Notes: generated from the letters alone by a model not told the origin. Counted from the first letter of the stretch, positions 45,124 through 53,746 are shown. The stretch: DNA of 64,000 nt from Phycisphaerae bacterium (GCA_018003015.1 JAGNEZ010000004.1:115430-179429); one strand, 5' to 3'. A program made the numbers and translations.

Positions 45124-46272
45124 ATGACCGGCAGGCAGGTTCATGCGAGCGGGCGGCGGAAGCGGTGTCGGGCCGTTCGGACCGCAGTGTTCACCGCACT
45201 GCTGCTTGCGGCGGACGCGAGCCGGGTGGCGGGCGCCGGCGACCGGCCGGAAGACTATGCGGTGGAGGTGGTCGAGTATGTCGAGGGGACGGGCGTCCCC
45301 AAGGATTGGCTGGTGGGGATCAGGTTCAATAACCAGGTAGAGGTCGAAAGACCACTTCCACCTCTGAGAAGGCCCACAGTCGACACCACCGGCGATGGCT
45401 TCAATACCGGCTCGCCCAGTCAGGCCGTGCCGGTGGTGCCGGTCAATCCGCCTCTGCGGTACTACGAGCTTGTTTCGGTCGGTGAGGGCGGGCGGCTGAT
45501 CCTCAAGCTGGGGCGGCCGGCCACCGACAACCCCGCGAATCCGTACGGGATCGATTTCATCGTCTTCGGGAATACCTTCGCCGTCATCGGCGGCACGACA
45601 CCCTGGCGGAATGGCGACCCAAACCTGACGACACTGGGGACGGTGATGCTCTCTCGCGAGCCGGGTAAGGTCTCCGTAAGCAGGACCGGGCCCCCTGAGG
45701 CGTACGACTGGCACACGTTCGAAAACGGCCCGTACGCCGACGATTTCGCGCCAACGCTCGGGCGTCGATACGATCCCGCCGCTCCGGACCCTTCGCTGGG
45801 AGTGTGGAACCTGTGGTGGGGGCAGCCGACGGATCCGCGCGTGCCGCTCAAGCCCGCCTTAACGGCGACCCGAATCTCCGGGCGAACGGTTGCCCAGGCA
45901 GCCCGGTTGTACGGGGTGTCGGCCGGCGGCGTCGGCTTCGACCTGGCGGCGGTCGGGCTCGACTCGGCGCTGTACGTGAAGATCGAGAATCCGATCGGCA
46001 GCGGCCTCTCGCCGGATATCGATGCGGTGGCGATCGTGGACGCGGCCGCCGCCCAGGCGGATCCCGATCTGGATGGTGATCTGGACGTGGATGAGGATGA
46101 CCTTGTGGTGTTCCGGGCCTGCGTGACCGGCGCGGCCATGGGGCCGCCCTCCGCCCCCTGCCGTCAAGCGGACCTGGACGGCGACAGCGACGTGGATCAA
46201 TCCGACTTCGGCTTGCTGCAGCGCTGCAGGGGCGGGCCGGACGAGCTGGTCTTTCCCGATTGCGTGAGGTGA
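45124..46272 (+). CDS. Exported protein with dockerin-type C-terminus
   Basis: 382 residues from the ATG at 45124, with AGGAGG 5 bases upstream. Signal peptide with hydrophobic core about 20-31. The main domain (about 45-310) is beta-rich, with 'YGIDFIVFGNTFAV' (141-154), 'GKVSVSRTG' and 'ENPIGSGLSPDIDAVAIVD', a pattern seen in surface 'secreted FGN-F' type proteins. The C-terminus (313-382) has two calcium-loop repeats, 'DPDLDGDLDVDEDDL' and 'DLDGDSDVDQSDF', like the dockerin-type tails of planctomycete surface proteins. Second gene of the riboswitch operon, 65 bases after the PEP-CTERM gene. Confidence 0.8.
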   Translation: MTGRQVHASGRRKRCRAVRTAVFTALLLAADASRVAGAGDRPEDYAVEVVEYVEGTGVPKDWLVGIRFNNQVEVERPLPPLRRPTVDTTGDGFNTGSPSQAVPVVPVNPPLRYYELVSVGEGGRLILKLGRPATDNPANPYGIDFIVFGNTFAVIGGTTPWRNGDPNLTTLGTVMLSREPGKVSVSRTGPPEAYDWHTFENGPYADDFAPTLGRRYDPAAPDPSLGVWNLWWGQPTDPRVPLKPALTATRISGRTVAQAARLYGVSAGGVGFDLAAVGLDSALYVKIENPIGSGLSPDIDAVAIVDAAAAQADPDLDGDLDVDEDDLVVFRACVTGAAMGPPSAPCRQADLDGDSDVDQSDFGLLQRCRGGPDELVFPDCVR

Positions 46273-46285
46273 ACGAGGGTAACGG

Positions 46286-47110
46286 ATGATGCTCCTAACT
46301 GGCGACAGAACAGAATCGGACCAAGCTGCTCGGCGGCGGGCCATCGGCGGAAGGGGCGGCCTTCAGGCCGATCGGCCAGGTTTCACGCTGATCGAAGTGC
46401 TGGTGGTCGTGGCCGTGGTCGCCCTGCTGGTCGCGATTCTCCTGCCCGCGCTGGCCCGAGCCCGCGGGCAGGCCCGAGGGGTGACCTGCCTGAGCAACCT
46501 GCGCCAGATGGCCGTGGCCGCCCACACCTACACGCAATCGCACAAGGACCGTTACCCGATCGCCTACGCCTTCTCCATGCACGAATCCACTTTCACCTCG
46601 TACGCGTGGGATTTCACCAGCACCAGGGATTGGAGTGGAGGCGGGAGCCGAGTGGTGGCGGGCTTGCTGTGGCAGGGGGGAGCGGACAAGGATGTGCAGC
46701 AGTGCCCGTCCTTCCGCGGGACCTCGAATTGGCAGCAGGATCCCCGGACGGGGTACAACTACAATACGAGCTACATCGGGCACGGCACAGCCGAGTCCAT
46801 CGTCGAACCGGCTCGCGCCGGCGATGTGCGAATGCCGTTTCGCTGCGCCCTGTTTGGTGACGGTGAGTATGCCGATGGGGCCAACAAGTTCATGCGCGCT
46901 CCATGGAAGAACCCTGGCGATGACAGCTTCACCGGGCGGTATTCGGGTACGCAGGGTTTCCGGCACGCCGAGCGGACAAACGTCGCCTTCTGCGACGGCC
47001 ACGCCGAGCCCCGCGCACAGCGGTTCAACGATACCTACGCCGCCGACCAGGCGATGATTGCGCCGGGAACGGGTTTTCTGTCCAAGGACAACGGCGCCTA
47101 CGGGGGGTGA
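46286..47110 (+). CDS. Prepilin-like protein with H-X9-DG tail
   Basis: 274 residues, GAGGG 6 bases before the ATG. The prepilin peptidase site and hydrophobic helix are clear: 'PGFTLIEVLVVVAVVALLVAILLPAL' region at about residues 31-56, cleaved before Phe. The C-terminal part has 'HAERTNVAFCDGHAE', which fits the His-x9-Asp-Gly motif of planctomycete prepilin-like proteins. Such proteins probably assemble into, or are exported through, a type II secretion/type IV pilus-like fibre. Only 13 bases after the dockerin gene, so it belongs to the same B12-controlled unit. Confidence 0.88.
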   Translation: MMLLTGDRTESDQAARRRAIGGRGGLQADRPGFTLIEVLVVVAVVALLVAILLPALARARGQARGVTCLSNLRQMAVAAHTYTQSHKDRYPIAYAFSMHESTFTSYAWDFTSTRDWSGGGSRVVAGLLWQGGADKDVQQCPSFRGTSNWQQDPRTGYNYNTSYIGHGTAESIVEPARAGDVRMPFRCALFGDGEYADGANKFMRAPWKNPGDDSFTGRYSGTQGFRHAERTNVAFCDGHAEPRAQRFNDTYAADQAMIAPGTGFLSKDNGAYGG

Positions 47111-47194
47111 CAGGGTGCGCGGCCCAGGTCCTGGAGTTCGATTCCTGCGACCGCCGGTCTTTGACCGACAGGCGAAAGCGCTCGAGAGAGTCCC

Positions 47195-48220
47195 ATGAAG
47201 AAAGAGGATCATCAAGAGGTCCAGCGGATCGTGGCCATGCGGGCCGTGCGGAAGGCCTGCCAGCTCTGCCAGTCGGTTCGTGACACTCTGGTGTCCGCCG
47301 AGACGTTAGCCAAGAAGGACAAGTCGCCCGTCACGGTGGCGGATTTCGGAGCCCAGGCGATCCTCATTGGCGAACTGGCCCGGGCGTATCCGGACGTGCT
47401 CGTGGTCGGGGAGGAGGATGCCAGCGCACTCCGCGATCCGACTAACGCGGCGATCAAGGATCGCGTCGTCGAGCAGGTGCGGAGGGTAGATTCCTCACTG
47501 GACGAACCACGGATCCTCGAGGCCATCGATCGCGGGGCCCATGACGGCGGCTCCGGCGGGCGGTTCTGGACGCTCGACCCGATCGACGGGACCAAGGGTT
47601 TCCTTCGCGGAGACCAGTATGCCATCGCCCTGGCGTTGATCGAGGAGGGCCAGGTGACCCTGGGCGTGCTCGGCTGTCCGAACCTGCCCTGGTTGGAGGG
47701 TGGCCCGGGGCCGACGACCGGGGAAGGGCAGGCCTGCAGACGGGGCTGTGTGTTCGTCGCCAGCCGGGATCGAGGAGCGTTCCTCTACCCGCTTCAAGGC
47801 GGTGAGGGGACTCAGGTTCGCGTGACCGACGTGACCGATCCCGCCCGGGCGTCCTTCTGCGAATCGGTCGAATCCGGCCATTCCTCCCACGGCGACGCCG
47901 CCCGGATCGCCACACTGCTGGGCGTCACCGCTCCGCCGTTTCGCATCGACAGCCAATGCAAGTACGCCGCCGTGGCCCGCGGCGACGCGTCCATCTACCT
48001 GCGATTGCCGATGTCCGAGGGTTATAGGGAGAAGATCTGGGACCATGCCGCCGGGTGGATTGTGGTTCAGGAGGCGGGCGGCGAAGTGAGCGACGTTCGC
48101 GGTCGTCCGCTGGACTTTGCCGCCGGACGGACGTTGAGCAGGAACCAAGGGGTGGTGGCCACGAACGGCCGACTGCACGACCGGGTCATCGCGGCCGTCA
48201 GGGAGACGCTCCGGATCTGA
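47195..48220 (+). CDS. 3'(2'),5'-bisphosphate nucleotidase (inositol monophosphatase family)
   Basis: 341 residues. Metal-site motifs of the family: 'DKSPVTVADFGAQA' (42-55), 'VVGEEDAS' (71-78), 'WTLDPIDGTKGFLRGDQYAIALALIE' (DPIDGT at 128-133) and 'IWDHAAGWIVVQEAGG'. 'GTKGFLRG.QYA' and the length match the Hal2/SAL1-type enzymes that hydrolyse PAP/PAPS to AMP/APS, rather than short CysQ or inositol monophosphatase. It would protect sulfate assimilation and RNases from PAP. Starts 84 bases after the pseudopilin gene; whether it shares the riboswitch transcript is open. Confidence 0.88.
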   Translation: MKKEDHQEVQRIVAMRAVRKACQLCQSVRDTLVSAETLAKKDKSPVTVADFGAQAILIGELARAYPDVLVVGEEDASALRDPTNAAIKDRVVEQVRRVDSSLDEPRILEAIDRGAHDGGSGGRFWTLDPIDGTKGFLRGDQYAIALALIEEGQVTLGVLGCPNLPWLEGGPGPTTGEGQACRRGCVFVASRDRGAFLYPLQGGEGTQVRVTDVTDPARASFCESVESGHSSHGDAARIATLLGVTAPPFRIDSQCKYAAVARGDASIYLRLPMSEGYREKIWDHAAGWIVVQEAGGEVSDVRGRPLDFAAGRTLSRNQGVVATNGRLHDRVIAAVRETLRI

Positions 48221-48252
48221 GCGGGCTGCGGGCCGAACGCGGCAGGCTGAGG

Positions 48253-49248
48253 CTACGACGCGGCACCGGCGGTAATAGGTAGGCAAGGGTACTCTGCGTA
48301 TCGGTTCCAGGTTCGACGGACGACGTCGGCCATCATGTCGATGAAGAGCGGATGATCGTTGACCGTCTGAGCCCGTGTCACGGCCACGCTGATCTCCCGC
48401 CCGATTTCGACCATCCGGTGGTCCAGTTCGTAGATGACCTCGACGTGGTCGGTGGTGAAGCCGATGGGAATGAGCACCGCCGCCGACAGGCCGCGCTGCT
48501 GTTCGGCGCGCAGGTATTCCGCGACGTCGGGCCCGAGCCAGGGCTCCTCCGGCCGCCCGCTGCGGCTCTGGAAAACCAGCACCCAGTCCTTGCACTCGAG
48601 CTGATCGACCACTTGCTGGCAAGAAGTTCTTATTTGGTCAACATAGCGGCATTCATCCGCCATGGCGACGGGGATGCTGTGGGCGGTGAAGAGCAGTCGG
48701 GCCCTGGGCTGCATCTGGGGTTCAAGCCGGCGGAACGCGGCACGGACTTGGTCGACGTTGGCACCGATGAACTTCTCGTGGTCATACCAGTCCTCCACGT
48801 AGGCCACCTCGACGTCCGGCAGGCCGCGGGCGACGAGTCGGCGTCGGGCGTCGCGAATGTCCTGCTTGTATTGGCCGCAGCTCGGATACGAGTGGTGGGG
48901 GGCGGAGATGAAAGCGATGACCCGGCGGGCACCCTCCCGGGCCAGGTCCACGAACATGTCGGACAGATAGGGGTGCCAGTTACGCATGCCCAGGTGAATT
49001 GGGACGTCGATCCCGGATTCGTGGAGCTTTTGGCGAAGCCGCCGGGCCTGGCGCTGGATGATCTCGGTCATCGGCGAGACGCCTCCAAAGAGGTTCAGAT
49101 AGCGCTCGGCGATCTCGTCGATGCGGGCTCGCGGGACGGGCTTGCCACGAACGACGTTCTCCAGGAAAGGGCGAACGTCGCCGGGCCCGTTAGGGCCACC
49201 GAAACCGATGATGACTACGGCGTCAAAGGGTGTCCTTGTGGAATCCAT
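48253..49248 (-). CDS. hemH: Ferrochelatase
   Basis: 331 residues from the ATG at 49248 (MDSTRTPFDAVVIIGFGGP). 'MRNWHPYLSDMFVDL' region, 'SAPHHSYPSCGQY', the catalytic His in 'TAHSIP' (188-193), 'FQSRSGRPEEPWLGPDV' and 'PIGFTTDHVEVIYELD' with the conserved Glu. It inserts iron into protoporphyrin or coproporphyrin. The choice between the two pathways cannot be made from this sequence alone. An open frame reaches 49461, but those residues are low-complexity and unlike the family. Confidence 0.94.
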   Translation of the reverse strand: MDSTRTPFDAVVIIGFGGPNGPGDVRPFLENVVRGKPVPRARIDEIAERYLNLFGGVSPMTEIIQRQARRLRQKLHESGIDVPIHLGMRNWHPYLSDMFVDLAREGARRVIAFISAPHHSYPSCGQYKQDIRDARRRLVARGLPDVEVAYVEDWYDHEKFIGANVDQVRAAFRRLEPQMQPRARLLFTAHSIPVAMADECRYVDQIRTSCQQVVDQLECKDWVLVFQSRSGRPEEPWLGPDVAEYLRAEQQRGLSAAVLIPIGFTTDHVEVIYELDHRMVEIGREISVAVTRAQTVNDHPLFIDMMADVVRRTWNRYAEYPCLPITAGAAS

Positions 49249-49508
49249 GCCTGCAGTCTGCGCCCTTTCGGGTGAACGATCAAGAGGCCAGTCGGTCTTG
49301 CTTCGGCCCTGATCTCCAGCCAAAGGGGGGACACGCGGCGGGCTGGCCCGTGCAATGAGTGAATCCGACGGGGAATCGTCTATCGGCGATGAGCGAGGGG
49401 AGAAAGGCGGACTATGTCGCGATGAGCACCGCCATGGGGCCTGTCCGGAGACCCTCGGCAAAGCCTGCGTCGAGGAAGCGGAGCGGTATCCACCTGGCGA
49501 AACCGCGG

Positions 49509-50924
49509 CTACGGCACGATGGTCGCCTTGTTGACAACGATATCCGTAACCGGCACATTCTCAAACGTGCTTCCGCTCGGACCTTGTTCGTTGCCGACCG
49601 CGACAGCCGCCATCGCGTCAACCACCGTCATATCCGCCACTCGAGCGAAGACGCTGAAGCCGCCGTTCTGGTTGTCCAGGTTGCTGGAGTTGTCAACCAG
49701 GTTGAAGAAGAACTGGGACGTGGCGGAGTCCTCGTTGCCGCTGACCTTGGCCATGGCCACAGTGCCGCGCACGTTGCTGCGGCTGTCGCTGAACTCGTTC
49801 TCGATCGCCGAGCGCACACCGGTCTGGGCAGTGAGATCCGCCAGGTATCCCCCGCCCTGGACGACGAAACCCTCCATGACCCGGTGCATGATCGTGCCGT
49901 TGTAGAACCCGTCATCCACGTACTGCAGGAAGTTCACCGACGTGATGGGCGCGTCGTCCAGCAGAATCTCCATGCGGACGTCGCCCAGGGTCGTCTCAAG
50001 CTTGACGTAGGGGGCGGTGACCACAGTGAGTGTCACCGTCGCGGAGTCCGTGGCCCCGTTGCCGTCATCGACGGTCAGCTGGAAGGTCAGATCGCCAGCC
50101 GCGTTGGGCACCTCGAAAACGGCTTGAGCGGCGGTAGTGCTGCTGAGGACAACGCTGGTGCCGGCCGTCTGAGTCCAGGAGTAGGTCAGGGTATCCAGAT
50201 CCGGGTCCGCACTCTCTGATCCGTCGAGCGAGGCACTGATGCCGGGAGCGACATAGCGTGCGTCACCGGCGTCGGCAACCGGGTCGCGATTCTCGCCGCT
50301 CGGCGAATCGGCGGAGGTTCCTGCGTAGTCGGAGTAGTTCATGCTCGCGCTGTTCATCGAGACCGGCGTCTTGGGGAGGTAAGTCAGAGAGACGCCGTTT
50401 CCGGCCGTCTTGGTGATGGTCGACATCGCGGCGATCGCGTCGGCGACCTCCATCCCCTCAACGACGCGGCCGATGACCGTGTAGTCGACCGGCGAGCCCT
50501 TGTAGTCGAGGCTCGAGTTCGTGCCCAGGTTGATGAGCAACTGCGGCGCCCCGGACGCGGCTCCATCCGGGCCGTAGAGTGCAACTCGTCCGCGGAAGTT
50601 GGTCAGACCATTGTCGGAGTCATTCATCAGCGGTTGGGCGTCCTGGGCGGCCAGCAGGTGGTTGTATCGGCCGCCAATCAGCCACTTGCCGCCCTTGACC
50701 TCACTGAAGACGGCATCGTCGTAATAGCCAGCGTCGAGATACGTCTTGAAGTTCGTGGCCGCCGTGGTCTGCTGGGTGAACAATTCGATGACGATGTTGC
50801 CCTTGTTGGTGGCCAAGGTCACCTGGATGCTCTCGGTCGAGGGCCCTGACCCGGAAGGCGTGCTGCACTGCTGGCCGAGGGCAAAGGGGATGAGCACGAG
50901 AACAGCGAGATTTCGTCTAAACAT
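49509..50924 (-). CDS. Tandem cyclophilin-type peptidylprolyl isomerase with central PKD-like domain
   Basis: 471 residues from the ATG at 50924, signal peptide with a possible lipidation Cys in 'ALGQQCSTP'. The N-terminal cyclophilin-like domain (about 28-210) is degenerate: 'DDAVFSEVKGGKWLIGG' replaces the FHR...QGG site. A PKD/cadherin-like domain follows (about 235-320, 'YSWTQTAGTSVVL', 'FQLTVDDGNGATDSATVTLTV'). The C-terminal cyclophilin (about 325-471) is intact: 'NGTIMHRVMEGFVVQGG' and 'SATSQFFFNLVDN'. It probably helps folding of exported proteins. It has a good promoter of its own. Confidence 0.85.
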   Translation of the reverse strand: MFRRNLAVLVLIPFALGQQCSTPSGSGPSTESIQVTLATNKGNIVIELFTQQTTAATNFKTYLDAGYYDDAVFSEVKGGKWLIGGRYNHLLAAQDAQPLMNDSDNGLTNFRGRVALYGPDGAASGAPQLLINLGTNSSLDYKGSPVDYTVIGRVVEGMEVADAIAAMSTITKTAGNGVSLTYLPKTPVSMNSASMNYSDYAGTSADSPSGENRDPVADAGDARYVAPGISASLDGSESADPDLDTLTYSWTQTAGTSVVLSSTTAAQAVFEVPNAAGDLTFQLTVDDGNGATDSATVTLTVVTAPYVKLETTLGDVRMEILLDDAPITSVNFLQYVDDGFYNGTIMHRVMEGFVVQGGGYLADLTAQTGVRSAIENEFSDSRSNVRGTVAMAKVSGNEDSATSQFFFNLVDNSSNLDNQNGGFSVFARVADMTVVDAMAAVAVGNEQGPSGSTFENVPVTDIVVNKATIVP

Positions 50925-50939
50925 GGCAACTCCAACAGT

Positions 50940-50953
50940 GTCAAGTACTTGAC
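50940..50953. promoter_or_regulatory. 14-bp perfect palindrome in the PPIase leader
   Basis: GTCAAGTACTTGAC lies 16 bases before the PPIase ATG and about 12 bases after the predicted transcription start. A possible operator. Confidence 0.5.
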
Positions 50954-50970
50954 GCGACACGGCCGCTGGC

Positions 50971-50999
50971 ATTATACGCCGGGCACCGTTCGCCACCAA
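50971..50999 (-). promoter_or_regulatory. Promoter of the PPIase gene
   Basis: On the minus strand: TTGGTG (50999-50994), 17-base spacer, perfect TATAAT (50976-50971). It lies 47 bases upstream of the ATG at 50924. Confidence 0.6.
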
Positions 51000-51031
51000 C
51001 GCGATAGGCCCTGGTTGCCATCGCGTTGGAT

Positions 51032-51622
51032 ATGAAAGCGCTATCGGCCATTGAGAGACGCATCGCCAGAGGAAATGGTGCTGATAAACCTTGTGGAGAG
51101 AATCAGTTGCCGCACATTGCGTACATAGCACTGGGTTCGAACCTGGGCGATAGACGGTTGTCCGTCACGCAGGCTGTGGCCGCCCTCAGTGCCGACGCCG
51201 GGGTGGGGGATGTCGTCTTGTCCTCGCTGTACACCACGGATCCCGTAGGCGGGCCGGCAGGCCAGGGGCCGTACCTTAATGCGGCCGCCAGGCTGGAGAC
51301 GCTGCTTGGGCCGGAGAGTCTGCTCGAGCTGCTGCTGGAGATCGAGCGGTCGTTGGGTCGTGTCCGCCAGGAGCGGTGGGGCCCGCGAACGATCGACCTG
51401 GACTTGTTGCTGTATGACGACCGGATTATCGACCTGCCGGGCTTGACTGTACCCCATCCGAGGATGCACGAACGCCGTTTTGTCCTCGAGCCGCTGGCGG
51501 AGATTGCCCGCGACGTTGTGCATCCGATCCTGGGCAAGAGCGTTGCCCGGCTGCTCGAGGAGCGAGTTGAAGCCGATCGGCACCGGGCGTTGATTCACTC
51601 CTCGGGTGCGGGGGGCGGGTGA
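51032..51622 (+). CDS. folK: 2-amino-4-hydroxy-6-hydroxymethyldihydropteridine pyrophosphokinase (HPPK)
   Basis: About 172-196 residues. 'IAYIALGSNLGDR', 'LSSLYTTDPVGGPAGQGPYLNAAARLET', 'LEIERSLGRVRQERWGPRTIDLDLLLYDD' (the HPPK signature with catalytic Asp pair) and 'VPHPRMHERRFVLEPLAEI'. It transfers pyrophosphate from ATP to the pterin in folate synthesis. Two starts are possible: ATG 51032, without a ribosome site, or TTG 51107 with GGAGAG 6 bases upstream, which gives the normal family N-terminus (PHIAYIALGSNLG). I think the TTG is likelier but list the longer span. Confidence 0.94.
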   Translation: MKALSAIERRIARGNGADKPCGENQLPHIAYIALGSNLGDRRLSVTQAVAALSADAGVGDVVLSSLYTTDPVGGPAGQGPYLNAAARLETLLGPESLLELLLEIERSLGRVRQERWGPRTIDLDLLLYDDRIIDLPGLTVPHPRMHERRFVLEPLAEIARDVVHPILGKSVARLLEERVEADRHRALIHSSGAGGG

Positions 51623-51795
51623 GTCTGGCCTGGGCGCCTGGCTGCGGTCCGGCCGCGCTCCCCCCCCGGTGGATGGTGAGGGCGTGACGGTGATTTGCCG
51701 CAAGCTCCACGATCCGGGTCACACCGGTGGGTGTCTCAACATGTAGACGCCGGGTAGATGCTCTGCGGGCTCCCTGATTCCATGGAGGTATCCTC

Positions 51796-53013
51796 GTGAA
51801 ACGCACGCGTACGCTTTGTCTCGTCGTGATGATGATGGTGTTTGGGTGCACGACGGGTGTTCGGGTCGTGGGTGCACCTCCCGTGACGAGACAAGCGGGG
51901 GAGATGTCCGCGGTCCCGGGCGTTCATTCTCGGCTTGCGAATCTGCATCTTCGCGCGACGCCCACCTCACGACCTGCGGCGCAGTCGGTGCCCGTCGTCC
52001 AGCTTCGCGGTGCCGATGCGGCGGCGCTGGGCACGTCGCACGGCCAGCTACTGGGTAAGACCATCGTCCCGCTGTATCGGGCCTATTTCGGTCGGTACTT
52101 TTCAAGTTCGGCCGAGCGGGAGGCTTGTCTGAAGGCGGTCGTTGAGTTCAAGCGTTTCATGCTTCCGGAGCATGTGGATGAAATTCGGGCTCTGGCCTCG
52201 GCTACGGAGCTGACCTTCGAGGATCTCATGTTGGCCCAGACGTTCCTGGATCTGACCGAGGCGATGGCTTGCTCGACCATCACCCTCCCCGCGGCGGCTT
52301 CGCCGGACGGCGTCGCCCGATTCGGCCGGAACCTCGACTTCGCGTCCTTCGACATCGCGGACAAGAACAGCGTGTTGCTTATGTTCCATCCAAAGGACCG
52401 TTACGCGTTCGCCTCGGTGATCTGGCCCGGCATGGTCGGCGTTCTTTCCGGAATGAACGAGCATGGCTTGAGCCTGGCCGTCATGGAGGTCCCGCGCCAG
52501 CGTCGCGCACCGGCCGGGATGCCCTACGCCATGCTGTACCGCATGCTGCTTGAGCGGTGCAAGACGGTCGACGAGGCCCTGGGCTTGCTGAAGAAGACGC
52601 TCCGCCATTCGGCCAGCAATCTCATGCTGATGGACGCCTCGGGTCATCGAGCGGTAGCGGAAATCACCCCTTCCGCCGTTACCGTACGCCGGGCGCCGGA
52701 CACTGCGGCCTTGATCAGCACCAATCATCATCGCGGCACGGATCTGGACACTGCGGGGCGATGCGATCGCTTCGATGCGCTCCACGACATCGCTCGCCAG
52801 GAGTTCGGGCGCATCAGCGAGGCATATCTCGAGCAGTTTCTCGGCTGTGCGGCCGCTTGGGGGAACGCCACCATCCAGTCAATGATCTTCGAACCGGTCA
52901 ACAGGCTCATGTACGTGGCGGTCGGCGCCGGGGCTCCGACGCGCGGCTACGTGGCCATCGATCTCAAGCCCTGTTTCCGCCAGGGAACGCGTGCTTCCGT
53001 TGAAGAGCGATAG
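51796..53013 (+). CDS. C45-type autoproteolytic acyltransferase/hydrolase lipoprotein
   Basis: 405 residues, GTG start with GGAGG 7 bases upstream. A likely lipoprotein signal (Cys18 in 'VFGCTTG'). The fold matches the acyl-CoA:6-aminopenicillanate acyltransferase/C45 group of Ntn hydrolases: 'ALGTSHGQLLGKTI', then Cys159 in 'EAMACSTITLP' as the likely nucleophile freed by self-cleavage, 'GRNLDFAS', 'GVLSGMNEHGLSLAVMEV' and 'STNHHRG'. Its substrate, an amide in the periplasm or outside, is unknown. Convergent with mntP. Confidence 0.82.
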   Translation: MKRTRTLCLVVMMMVFGCTTGVRVVGAPPVTRQAGEMSAVPGVHSRLANLHLRATPTSRPAAQSVPVVQLRGADAAALGTSHGQLLGKTIVPLYRAYFGRYFSSSAEREACLKAVVEFKRFMLPEHVDEIRALASATELTFEDLMLAQTFLDLTEAMACSTITLPAAASPDGVARFGRNLDFASFDIADKNSVLLMFHPKDRYAFASVIWPGMVGVLSGMNEHGLSLAVMEVPRQRRAPAGMPYAMLYRMLLERCKTVDEALGLLKKTLRHSASNLMLMDASGHRAVAEITPSAVTVRRAPDTAALISTNHHRGTDLDTAGRCDRFDALHDIARQEFGRISEAYLEQFLGCAAAWGNATIQSMIFEPVNRLMYVAVGAGAPTRGYVAIDLKPCFRQGTRASVEER

Positions 53014-53044
53014 TGGCAGCGTGACCCGATGTCGATCGCTCGGC

Positions 53045-53605
53045 TCATGTCATGATGTGGGAAACCAGGATCCGGCAGCCGATGAGGATCAGGATGATCC
53101 CGCCGAGGATGTCGGCGAATCGACTCCAGCGGCCGAGGACCCGGGCCCCAAAGGTCATTCCCACGCAGGTGAGCAGGGCGGTCACGGCTCCGATCACGAC
53201 CGATGGAAGCCAGATAGAGATTCGCAGGAAGGCCAGACTCAGGCCGACGGCGAAGGCATCGATGCTGGTGGCCACGGAGAGGGAGACCAGCAGCCAGCCT
53301 TTGGTCGGATTGGCCTTGTTTCTCGCCTCCTGGTGACGCCAAGCCTCGTAGAGCATCTTCCCGCCGATGGTCCACAACAACGCGGCGGCGATCCAGTGGT
53401 CGACGGAGGCAATATGGGCGGCCACGGTCGAGCCAATCCACCATCCCAGGATCGGCATGAGGAACTGGAACAAGCCGAAATGCCAGCCGAGGCGGAAGAC
53501 CTCGCGCGGTGTTACTCTCCCCAACTGCATGCCGGCCGCGATGGCCACCGCGAAGGCGTCCATCGAGAGTCCGAGGGCAATTCCCAGAATGTTCAACCAG
53601 CTCAA
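53045..53605 (-). CDS. mntP: Manganese efflux pump MntP
   Basis: 186 residues, TTG start at 53605 with GGAAGG 6 bases upstream. Six membrane segments in two repeats, each with the family's acidic metal site: 'GLSMDAFAVAIAAGMQLG' (13-30) and 'ATSIDAFAVGLSLAFL' (about 112-127). It exports excess Mn(II). No yybP-ykoY manganese riboswitch consensus was found upstream. A 21-bp dyad lies in the divergent gap and is the likeliest control site. Confidence 0.93.
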   Translation of the reverse strand: MSWLNILGIALGLSMDAFAVAIAAGMQLGRVTPREVFRLGWHFGLFQFLMPILGWWIGSTVAAHIASVDHWIAAALLWTIGGKMLYEAWRHQEARNKANPTKGWLLVSLSVATSIDAFAVGLSLAFLRISIWLPSVVIGAVTALLTCVGMTFGARVLGRWSRFADILGGIILILIGCRILVSHIMT

Positions 53606-53725
53606 GAACGACCTTCCCGAAGGGGTGCTTGCCTATGATCACCTGGCCCCGGCGACTCGCTGGTCGGCCGCAGGTGGTCAGAGACGACGTCGCCCGCGTG
53701 CTCCGGCAACACCGGAACGGAGGTA

Positions 53726-53746
53726 TGATAGCAGCGAGTGCTATCA
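53726..53746. promoter_or_regulatory. 8-5-8 inverted repeat, candidate operator of mntP / glycosidase
   Basis: TGATAGCA (53726-53733), GCGAG, TGCTATCA (53739-53746), perfect dyad. It lies 121 bases upstream of mntP (minus) and 79 bases upstream of the glycosidase start (plus). The size fits a dimeric repressor; the protein is unknown. Confidence 0.5.

Noticed and set aside
47128-47150. AGTTCGATTCCT, similar to a tRNA T-arm
   Set aside because: Flanking bases do not form the 5-bp T-stem, and no D-arm, anticodon arm or CCA end is present.
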